10,639 nucleotides of DNA, from assembly GCA_030829765.1 (NCBI GenBank), contig JAUROO010000085.1:1-10639 (forward strand). Direction: 5' to 3'. Each line of letters opens with the position of its first letter. The stretch's first letter is position 1. This document shows positions 5,851 to 10,639 of the stretch, piece by piece. The translations under genes and the position numbers were made by a program. Below the pieces are notes generated by a model. The model had not been told where the DNA came from. It ran no database searches and worked only from the letters and a program-made list of their open reading frames with translations. The DNA comes from Miltoncostaeales bacterium. GTDB lineage: Bacteria; Actinomycetota; Thermoleophilia; Miltoncostaeales; Miltoncostaeaceae.

Positions 5851-6321
5851 CTAGTCCCTCGTGGCCGGCACCACGACAATCCGCCGCCGGGGCTCTTCAC
5901 CTTCGCTGCGGGTGTCCACATCCGCACGGTCAGCGATGGCCATGTGCACCGTCCGCCGGTCAAGCGCGCTCATCGGCTCGAGTTCGATTTCCTCGCCGAA
6001 CTCCACGGCCTCGTCCGCCGCCTTGTGCGCGAGCCGTGCGAGCAACTCCGCGCGCCGTGCCCTGTACCCCCCGGCATCCACGAGCACCCCGCGCCTCTGG
6101 CCTCCGGGCTGCCGCCGCACCGCCTGGGCGGCCAGCAACTGCACGGCGTCCAGCACCTCGCCGTCCCGCCCGATGATGGCGTCGAGGTCCTCCCCCTCGA
6201 TCCGGGCGATCAGGCCACCCTCCTCGCCGTCATCGATCTCTACCGTCGCGACCACGCCGAGCCCATCCAGGGCGGCCTGCACCACGTCCTTCAGCGGACT
6301 ACGTCCCGGATCCTCGCTCAC
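5851..6321 (-). CDS. jag: KH-R3H RNA-binding protein Jag/KhpB
   Basis: Single-stranded nucleic-acid binding protein of the Jag/KhpB (SpoIIIJ-associated) family, thought to act with KhpA in post-transcriptional control and cell-envelope growth. The 156-aa product carries a KH domain with the GxxG loop as GRDG at 51-54, and an R3H domain from about 85 to 150 with MSALDRRTVHMA (117-128) containing the R-x3-H signature (Arg122, His126). There is no separate Jag_N domain; the protein starts almost directly at the KH module, the shorter form common in actinobacteria. The start is GTG 6321, overlapping the yidC stop as GTGA. Its neighbour yidC is the usual partner gene. The TAG stop is 6 bp from the extended parS palindrome. 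Confidence 0.92.
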   Translation of the reverse strand: MSEDPGRSPLKDVVQAALDGLGVVATVEIDDGEEGGLIARIEGEDLDAIIGRDGEVLDAVQLLAAQAVRRQPGGQRRGVLVDAGGYRARRAELLARLAHKAADEAVEFGEEIELEPMSALDRRTVHMAIADRADVDTRSEGEEPRRRIVVVPATRD

Positions 6322-7412
6322 TTGCGCCTCTTCGGTGGCTTACGCCGGGCAGGCCGTGACGGCCCCCCGGATACCTTCTTGCGGGTTGGCGGCTTGCGCT
6401 TCTTCTTCCCGGATGCCGATCCGGCCGGGGGGGCGGGGGGCGGATCCTCGTGCGCATCCGCCCCGCCATCGCCGGCCTCGCCCGCAGGCGCGCCATCCTG
6501 CTGCTTGGCAGCCCCGCTCTCAGCCGCGCCCTGCGCAGGGGCCGCGGCCCCCGGCTCCGCGGCCTGGTTCTTCCGCCCCTTCCTGCGGCGCGGCAACGGC
6601 TTCGTGCGCACCTCCACGTCCTCCGTGGCCACGGCCTCTCCCGCGGACGGTGCGGGAGCCTCCCCGTCACCGTGCGCCTCCTCCTCCGCGCCCCCCTCAT
6701 CCGGGGCAGAGGCCTTCGCAGGAGCAGCACCCAGGAGCGTGCCGCCCTTGGCCTCGATCTCCGCCTCGATGCGCCGCTTCAGCACCAGCTGCTGGCCGGC
6801 GGTCCACAGGTTCGTCGTGGCCCAGTAGATCACGAGGCCGGCCGGAACCGGGAACTGGAAGATGAAGAACACGATCCCGATCGGCAGCAGGCGCATCAGC
6901 CAGCGCTGGTTCCTGCTCATCGTGGCCGTTGCCGAGAGCTCCGTCGAGATCAACTGCGACACCGCATACACGACGATGAGGGGCACCACGGCCCACCCGA
7001 TCTCGGTCAGCAGCTTCGAGACATCAGGGACCACATACATGAACGACAGGTCGGTGCCGTCCGCGAAGTTCTGGCTCCGCAGCGTGTAGTACAGGGCGAT
7101 GAAGACCGGCGCCTGCAGCAGCAGGGGAAGACAGGAGCCGAACGGATTGACGTCGTTCTCCTTGTAGAACTTCATCATTTCTTCCTGCAGCTTCTGCTTG
7201 TTCCCCTTGTACTTCCGCTGCATTTCCTTCATCTGCGGCGCAACCTCCTGCATGCGCCGCGCGGACTTGTACTGCTTCACGAAGAGGGGCAGCAGGATCA
7301 GTCGCACCACCAGCGTGAGCATCACGATCGCCCAGCCCCAGGTGAAGCCGACCGAGTGGAAGAAATCCAGGACGGCGCGGAGTGGCGCCTCGAGCAGGTC
7401 CAGTGGGTTCAT
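6318..7412 (-). CDS. yidC: Membrane protein insertase YidC (Oxa1 family)
   Basis: Inserts and folds proteins in the cytoplasmic membrane, alone or with SecYEG. In the 364-aa product, a first helix at about 23-46 includes the conserved buried Arg37 (TLVVRLILLPLF). The cytoplasmic hairpin EVAPQMKEMQRKYKGNKQKL (about 56-75) and NPFGSCLPLLLQAPVFIALYY (89-109) follow, with further helices at about 138-158, 173-190 and 190-207. It lacks the large periplasmic domain of Gram-negative YidC and shows no lipobox, as in several actinobacterial forms. From about 224 to the end is a 140-residue Ala/Pro/Glu-rich tail ending in Lys/Arg clusters (RRRKGRK near 275-281, KKKRKPP, RRKPPKRRK); such tails can dock the ribosome. 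ATG 7412 overlaps the yidD stop (ATGA); the 3' end overlaps jag. Confidence 0.96.
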   Translation of the reverse strand: MNPLDLLEAPLRAVLDFFHSVGFTWGWAIVMLTLVVRLILLPLFVKQYKSARRMQEVAPQMKEMQRKYKGNKQKLQEEMMKFYKENDVNPFGSCLPLLLQAPVFIALYYTLRSQNFADGTDLSFMYVVPDVSKLLTEIGWAVVPLIVVYAVSQLISTELSATATMSRNQRWLMRLLPIGIVFFIFQFPVPAGLVIYWATTNLWTAGQQLVLKRRIEAEIEAKGGTLLGAAPAKASAPDEGGAEEEAHGDGEAPAPSAGEAVATEDVEVRTKPLPRRRKGRKNQAAEPGAAAPAQGAAESGAAKQQDGAPAGEAGDGGADAHEDPPPAPPAGSASGKKKRKPPTRKKVSGGPSRPARRKPPKRRK

Positions 7413-7642
7413 CGCGCCCCGAACAGTGTCTGGTCAGCCGGGTGGTCCACGCCGCCCTTGCTCCACGGGTTGCACCGGAGCAGGCGCCACGACGCCAGCA
7501 CGAATCCCCTGCTCACACCAAACATCTGGATGGACTGCACCGCGTACTCGGAACACGTGGGGTAGTACCGGCAGCGCCTCGGGAACAGAGGCGACACCAG
7601 GCGCTGATAGCCCCGCACCACGCGGATGACCAACGACCTCAC
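7409..7642 (-). CDS. yidD: Membrane protein insertion efficiency factor YidD
   Basis: Small peripheral membrane protein reported to assist YidC-dependent insertion. The 77-aa product matches the family over its whole length: an amphipathic N-terminus (VIRVVRGYQRLVSPLF), then CRYYPTCSEYA at 24-34, and SWRLLRCNPWSKGGVDHP at 51-68. The three family cysteines (24, 30, 57) are present. The start is GTG 7642, overlapping the rnpA stop as GTGA; the stop overlaps yidC as ATGA. This rnpA-yidD-yidC chain is a classic arrangement. Confidence 0.95.
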   Translation of the reverse strand: MRSLVIRVVRGYQRLVSPLFPRRCRYYPTCSEYAVQSIQMFGVSRGFVLASWRLLRCNPWSKGGVDHPADQTLFGAR

Positions 7643-8013
7643 GAGCGCGTGCCCGTCGCCTTCTCCGCCAGCTCTCCCAGGCGATCTCCCAGCGCGCGGG
7701 CGCCCCGCTCGTCGATGTACTCGTGCGCGCCGGCACGCGCGATGACCACGTAGTCCACGCCGGGCGCAAGCGCTCCGCTGATGCGGGCGAACTCCTCGCG
7801 CAGCACACGCTTCACGCGGTTGCGCTCCACGGCGCCACCAACGCGCTTCCCCACGGATAGGCCCAGACGCGGCTGATCGCCCTCTCCGCGGGCGAATGCG
7901 TACACCACGAGGTGGCGCCCCGCGGCGGACGTGCCGCGGCGATAGACCGAGTCGAAGTCACCGGATCGGGTGACCCGGCTGCGCCTGCCTCGGCGGGCGC
8001 CGCCGTCGGGCAC
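7639..8013 (-). CDS. rnpA: Ribonuclease P protein component
   Basis: Basic protein subunit of RNase P that helps the catalytic RNA bind and cleave pre-tRNA 5' leaders. The 124-aa product begins with an Arg-rich segment reading SRVTRSGDFDSVYRRG, as in the family N-terminus, then LGLSVGKRVGGAVERNRVKR (50-69) containing the hallmark RNR motif, followed by LREEFAR. The C-terminus (AGAHEYIDERGARALGDRLGEL) is consistent. The start is GTG 8013, 12 bp after the rpmH stop. The rpmH-rnpA pair is nearly universal at bacterial origins. It overlaps yidD by 4 bp. Confidence 0.95.
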   Translation of the reverse strand: MPDGGARRGRRSRVTRSGDFDSVYRRGTSAAGRHLVVYAFARGEGDQPRLGLSVGKRVGGAVERNRVKRVLREEFARISGALAPGVDYVVIARAGAHEYIDERGARALGDRLGELAEKATGTRS

Positions 8014-8025
8014 GGGGCCAGCGGC

Positions 8026-8160
8026 CTACGCCGAGAGCCGGGCGCGGCCCTTCGCGCGCCGGCGCTTGATGATCGCCCGTCCGGCACGAGTGGACATGCG
8101 CTTGCGGAAGCCGTGGGTCTTGCTGCGCTTCCGCGTATTCGGCTGATAGGTGCGCTTCAC
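8026..8160 (-). CDS. rpmH: 50S ribosomal protein L34
   Basis: Small basic large-subunit protein. The 44-aa sequence, starting MKRTYQPNTRKRSKTHGF and containing RMSTRAGRAIIKRRRAKGR, is unmistakable. The frame continues upstream to 8331, but homology begins at the GTG 8160-8158. That GTG has a good Shine-Dalgarno, AAGGAG, 10 bases before it, so the longer frame is rejected. It is the first gene of the leftward cluster, and its upstream region is the DnaA-box-bearing intergenic stretch. Confidence 0.98.
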   Translation of the reverse strand: MKRTYQPNTRKRSKTHGFRKRMSTRAGRAIIKRRRAKGRARLSA

Positions 8161-8170
8161 TCGCCTGCTG

Positions 8171-8176
8171 CTCCTT
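8171..8176 (-). promoter_or_regulatory. Shine-Dalgarno of rpmH
   Basis: AAGGAG on the minus strand, 10 bases before the GTG at 8160. It decides the rpmH start over the longer open frame. It contrasts with the genes in this window that seem leaderless. Confidence 0.8.
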
Positions 8177-8227
8177 GGAGTCCGGCTACGGGGTGGCGCC
8201 GCGGGGACCCGGGCGCACGACGCGGGA

Positions 8228-8233
8228 ACACTA
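8228..8233 (-). promoter_or_regulatory. Possible -10 element for rpmH
   Basis: Minus-strand TAGTGT fits TANNNT and would give a leader of about 60 nt including the Shine-Dalgarno. No -35 is evident, so this is only a candidate. Confidence 0.3.
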
Positions 8234-8321
8234 CCAAAGGAACCTCGGCTCTCCGCCGGGGCCCCGGCAACCGGCCCGGGATGTGTGCGCGCACCGCATG
8301 TGCCAGCCACTCCGACCCCAT

Positions 8322-8341
8322 CTGTCCACACCTGTGGACCT
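8322..8341. promoter_or_regulatory. Inverted pair of DnaA-box-like sequences
   Basis: CTGTCCACA (8322-8330) faces TGTGGACCT (8333-8341; AGGTCCACA on the other strand). The inner part GTCCACA-CC-TGTGGAC is a perfect 7-bp inverted repeat. Each box matches the TTGTCCACA-type actinobacterial box at seven or eight of nine positions. Confidence 0.6.
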
Positions 8342-8344
8342 TAC

Positions 8345-8353
8345 TGTGGATAA
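8345..8353 (-). promoter_or_regulatory. Perfect DnaA box
   Basis: TGTGGATAA is the reverse complement of the consensus TTATCCACA, with no mismatch. It is 3 bp from the inverted pair, so three boxes are packed into 32 bp. Confidence 0.8.
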
Positions 8354-8448
8354 CCCACGAAGTCCCTGCTCTCATGGATACTTCATCGCGTGCCCCCGGC
8401 ACAGATCAGGCGCTGGAGCAACGTTTTTCCCGCTCACACGGCATCTGA

Positions 8449-8457
8449 CTGTCCACA
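8449..8457 (+). promoter_or_regulatory. DnaA-box-like sequence near the ATPase-HTH gene start
   Basis: CTGTCCACA, identical to the box at 8322-8330, lies 38 bp before the putative -10 of the ATPase-HTH/dnaA unit. It is suitably placed for autoregulation by DnaA. Confidence 0.55.
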
Positions 8458-8494
8458 GCCCTGTGTGCGGTCCGATCCGGGCTTGACGCGTTGG

Positions 8495-8500
8495 TAGCGT
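8495..8500 (+). promoter_or_regulatory. Possible -10 element for the ATPase-HTH/dnaA unit
   Basis: TAGCGT fits TANNNT and ends 11 bases before ATG 8512, giving a leader of only about 4 nt. TTGACG at 8483-8488 is too close (6 bp) to be its -35. Confidence 0.35.
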
Positions 8501-8511
8501 CTGCGCAGTTC

Positions 8512-9231
8512 ATGCCTGCCGACATCCCCGACACCGCCTCGACCGAACTGCCCGGGCACACCTACGTGGTGCGCATCGCCCTGCACCGGGCCGCCCTGGA
8601 GCCACCGGTCATCACCGAGGTGCGCGACATCGCGCCGGCGGCCATCATCGAGTCGGTGTTCTCCCGTGTGGCGCAGATGTCGTCCGTGCCGCCGCTCGCG
8701 CTGCGTGAAGTCATCGAGAACCTCATACATGCCGACTTCCGGGACGCACTGGTGACCGTGCTGGATGCCGGTCGCACGGTGCGGGTGTCCGACCGCGGTC
8801 CGGGCATCACCGATGCGCGCCGCGCCATGGAGCCCGGCTACACCACGGCGGATGAGTCGGTCCGCGCGGTGGTGCGTGGAGCCGGGTCGGGCCTCGCGTT
8901 GGCCGCCGGGCTGGTCGCCGCGGAGGGCGGGCTCCTCGAGGTGGAGGACAACCTGGGCGGCGGCACGGTCGTGACCATCACCGTCGATGCCGCACCTGCG
9001 CCGGACGACCCCGCAGCGGGCCCCAGTGATGCCCAGCGGCGCCTCCTCGCCCTGCTCCTCGAGATGTCGCCCGCGCACCCCGAGACCATGGCGCGCGAAC
9101 TGGACCTCCCGCTCGGCGTCGTGGGCCGCGAGCTCGTGCTCATGGAGCACCGGGGACTGGTTGCCCGCTTCGCCGACGGGGGCAGGGTGCTCACGGAGCG
9201 CGGAGCTGCAATCGTGGCGACCCTCTTCTAG
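8512..9231 (+). CDS. GHKL/HATPase-fold protein with C-terminal winged-helix-like domain
   Basis: A 239-aa protein with two apparent parts. Residues about 40-158 carry Bergerat-fold ATP-binding boxes: the N-box REVIENLIHA (65-74, with Glu66 and Asn70), the G1 box DRGPGI (94-99), the G2 box RGAGSGLALA (122-131) and GGGT (149-152). No histidine-phosphorylation box, transmembrane segment or receiver domain is seen, so it is not a standard sensor kinase; the small size is closer to anti-sigma/RsbW-like or orphan HATPase proteins. After a Pro/Asp linker, residues about 172-239 (AQRRLLALLLEM, then TMARELDLPLGVVGRELVLM and RGLVARF...RVLTERG) resemble a winged helix of the MarR/ArsR kind, with LTERG where such domains often end. 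ATG 8512 is preferred over TTG 8491. The stop is 3 bp before dnaA, so the two are probably co-transcribed and coupled. The function is unknown; an ATP-responsive regulator of dnaA or origin firing is inference from position. Confidence 0.82.
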   Translation: MPADIPDTASTELPGHTYVVRIALHRAALEPPVITEVRDIAPAAIIESVFSRVAQMSSVPPLALREVIENLIHADFRDALVTVLDAGRTVRVSDRGPGITDARRAMEPGYTTADESVRAVVRGAGSGLALAAGLVAAEGGLLEVEDNLGGGTVVTITVDAAPAPDDPAAGPSDAQRRLLALLLEMSPAHPETMARELDLPLGVVGRELVLMEHRGLVARFADGGRVLTERGAAIVATLF

Positions 9232-9234
9232 CCC

Positions 9235-10639
9235 ATGGGCGCGTCCGTTCCCCTGATCCAGGACGAGGCCCGCCTCCAGGAGGTCTGGGCGCAGGTGCTC
9301 GAGCGCCTGCGCGGTGCCCTGAACGCCGCGACCTACAGCCTGACGTTCGAGAGGGCGCGGGCACTGGGCTTCCACGAAGGCCGCTTCCGCATCGGAGTGG
9401 AGACGGAGTTCGCGCGCGGATGGGTGGTGCAGCGCTACGACTCCCTGGTCCGGGATGCCCTGTTCGAGGTGCTCGGCCAGGACGTGGCGGTGGCCGTGGA
9501 GGTCGTTCCGCCGGAGCAGGATGGCCCGGCTGCGGAGCCTGCGATGGCGCCTGCGACGACTGCGACCCGGGCGCCATCAGGCGGAGGGACAACAGGACCT
9601 GCGGTGGTGGACCCCGCTGCGCGCCTGCAGGGCCGGTTCACCTTCGACGCATTCGTGATCGGCCCGAGCAACAGGTTCGCCCACGCGGCCGCCCTCGCGG
9701 TAGCTGAGACCCCGGCGCGCGCCTACAACCCGTTGTTCGTCTACGGGGGAGTGGGACTGGGCAAGACGCACCTGCTCCACGCGATCGGACACTTCACCGC
9801 GGAGAATCATCCGGGTCTGTCGGTGCGATACGTATCGGTCGAGACCTTCACGAACGAGTTCATCAACTCACTCCGTGACGGGGCGATGCGGTCGTTCAAG
9901 GATCGCTACCGCGGCACGGACATCCTGCTCATCGACGACATCCAGATGCTGGAGGGGCGCGAGCAGACGCAGGAGGAGTTCTTCCACACGTTCAACGCCC
10001 TGCACGAGAGCGGCAAGCAGATCGTGATCTCCAGCGACCGACCGCCGAGTGCCATCAAGACGTTGGAGGACCGCCTGCGCTCGCGGTTCGAGATGGGCCT
10101 CATCACCGACGTCCAGCCGCCCGATCTCGAGTTACGCATCGCGATCCTGCGCAAGCGCGTGAAGACAGACGGGTACCAGATCCGTGATCCCGAGGTTCTC
10201 TCGTTCATCGCGGCGCGCGTCTCGACCAACGTCCGTCAACTCGAGGGCGCCCTCATCCGGGTGGTCGCGCACTCCTCCATCTCCGGGAGCCCGGTCACCG
10301 TGGACCTGGCCCAGGAGGTGCTGACCGACCTCTTCCCGGCCGCCGACGGTGAGTTGCGGATGGACCTCATCCAGGAGGCCGTCGCGCGCCACTACGCGAT
10401 CTCCATCGACGAGCTCATCGGCGAGAAGCGAACGAAGCGCATCGTCCTGCCCCGCCAGGTCGCGATGTACCTCTGCCGCGAACTCACCGACGCCTCACTG
10501 CCGGCAATCGGCCGGGTGTTCGGGGGACGAGATCACACGACCGTCCTGTACGCGGTCCAGAAGATCTCGGGCCTGCTCACCGACGGAGGCGATGTGTACG
10601 AGTCCGTTCAGGCCCTGACCCAGTCACTGGCGGGCTCGC
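9235..10639 (+). CDS. dnaA: Chromosomal replication initiator DnaA, 3' end beyond window
   Basis: AAA+ initiator that binds DnaA boxes at oriC, opens the duplex and loads the helicase. There are 468 codons before the edge. Domain I (about 10-92) starts with EVWAQVLERLRGALNAATYS; a short Ala/Pro/Thr linker (about 93-130) is domain II. The AAA+ core begins at FTFDAFVIGPSNRFAHAAA and has Walker A GGVGLGKTH at 171-179, Walker B LLIDDIQ at 231-237, sensor-1 VISSDRPP (264-271) and the arginine-rich LEDRLRSRFEMGL (277-289). The C-terminal DNA-binding domain has VLPRQVAMYLCRELT (404-418) and the DnaA signature from ASLPAIGRVFGGRDHTTVLYA (420-440). Only a short tail should be missing. The ATG at 9235 lies 3 bp after the upstream stop with no Shine-Dalgarno of note, suggesting re-initiation from the ATPase-HTH gene. 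Confidence 0.98.
   Translation, partial: MGASVPLIQDEARLQEVWAQVLERLRGALNAATYSLTFERARALGFHEGRFRIGVETEFARGWVVQRYDSLVRDALFEVLGQDVAVAVEVVPPEQDGPAAEPAMAPATTATRAPSGGGTTGPAVVDPAARLQGRFTFDAFVIGPSNRFAHAAALAVAETPARAYNPLFVYGGVGLGKTHLLHAIGHFTAENHPGLSVRYVSVETFTNEFINSLRDGAMRSFKDRYRGTDILLIDDIQMLEGREQTQEEFFHTFNALHESGKQIVISSDRPPSAIKTLEDRLRSRFEMGLITDVQPPDLELRIAILRKRVKTDGYQIRDPEVLSFIAARVSTNVRQLEGALIRVVAHSSISGSPVTVDLAQEVLTDLFPAADGELRMDLIQEAVARHYAISIDELIGEKRTKRIVLPRQVAMYLCRELTDASLPAIGRVFGGRDHTTVLYAVQKISGLLTDGGDVYESVQALTQSLAGS

Larger units (their letters stand above)
8161..8511. other. Intergenic region, candidate oriC or dnaA control region
   Basis: A 351-bp stretch without a convincing gene lies between leftward rpmH and the rightward ATPase-HTH/dnaA genes. 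It holds DnaA-box-like 9-mers at 8322-8330, 8333-8341, 8345-8353 and 8449-8457, an rpmH Shine-Dalgarno and possible -10 elements both ways. There is no strongly AT-rich block; the nearest is the short CAACGTTTTT run near 8419-8428. The dnaA-dnaN interval, another usual oriC location, lies beyond the right edge, so this may be all of the origin, one half of a bipartite origin, or only an autoregulatory site. Confidence 0.55.

Noticed and set aside
5016..7565. Long plus-strand open frames antisense to rsmG, jag and yidC
   Set aside because: Their translations are His/Arg/Pro-rich without any domain, while the minus strand encodes full-length conserved proteins.
8161..8331. Longer rpmH product starting upstream at 8331
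   Set aside because: The additional 57 residues are not L34-like, and AAGGAG sits correctly before GTG 8160.
8483..8500. TTGACG and TAGCGT as a -35/-10 pair
   Set aside because: Only 6 bp separate them, far from the usual 16-19; only the -10-like hexamer was kept as a candidate.
8512..9231. Calling the gene before dnaA a sensor histidine kinase
   Set aside because: The ATP-binding boxes are present but there is no dimerisation/phosphoacceptor helix, sensor or membrane segment, and it ends in an HTH-like region.
8434..9375. 313-codon minus-strand frame opposite the ATPase-HTH gene
   Set aside because: It would span the dnaA start, the translation is His/Gly/Arg-rich with no motif, and the plus strand shows clear GHKL boxes.
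1..10639. CRISPR arrays, insertion sequences, integrases or toxin-antitoxin genes
   Set aside because: No direct-repeat array, transposase, recombinase or small paired toxin genes were seen; only the left 230 bp look foreign.

Overview
The window is a chromosomal replication-origin neighbourhood from a high-GC Gram-positive-type bacterium. The gene order rpmH-rnpA-yidD-yidC-jag-rsmG-parA-parB facing away from dnaA, the two GTTTCACGTGAAAC parS sites, frequent GTG starts, a tRNA without an encoded CCA and -10 elements placed almost against start codons all fit an actinobacterium. A deep-branching class such as Thermoleophilia is possible, but the sequence alone does not settle this.

Layout. 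Positions 1 to about 230 are compositionally different (about 55% GC by hand count, against clearly higher GC beyond). They carry an unrecognised minus-strand reading frame that runs off the left edge. This abuts the last ~36 codons of a sugar-nucleotide epimerase/decarboxylase-like gene (237-347) whose body is missing, so 220-242 looks like a recombination, insertion or assembly junction. Next is an ABC ATPase of the DrrA/NodI type (353-1294) with no permease beside it, convergent with tatC. tatA-tatC (minus) and a chorismate mutase (plus) diverge from a 71-bp region. The chorismate mutase converges on a DUF151 (BFN) protein gene, which diverges from tRNA-Ile(GAU).

From 3411 to 8160 everything is on the minus strand. 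rpmH, rnpA, yidD, yidC and jag make ribosomal protein L34, the RNase P protein, membrane insertion factors and an RNA-binding protein. rsmG, parA and parB make a 16S rRNA methyltransferase and the chromosome segregation pair. Most junctions are 4-base start/stop overlaps (GTGA or ATGA). The only sizeable gap (5784-5850) holds the parS pair, one of which contains the rsmG start codon.

The 351 bp between rpmH and the rightward genes contain at least four DnaA-box-like sequences, one perfect, and are an origin or dnaA-control candidate. Rightward transcription starts with a protein joining a GHKL/HATPase fold to a C-terminal winged-helix-like region. Only 3 bp separate it from dnaA, which runs off the right edge. 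This ATPase-HTH protein, wedged between the DnaA-box cluster and dnaA and probably co-translated with it, is the least explained and most interesting gene in the window.
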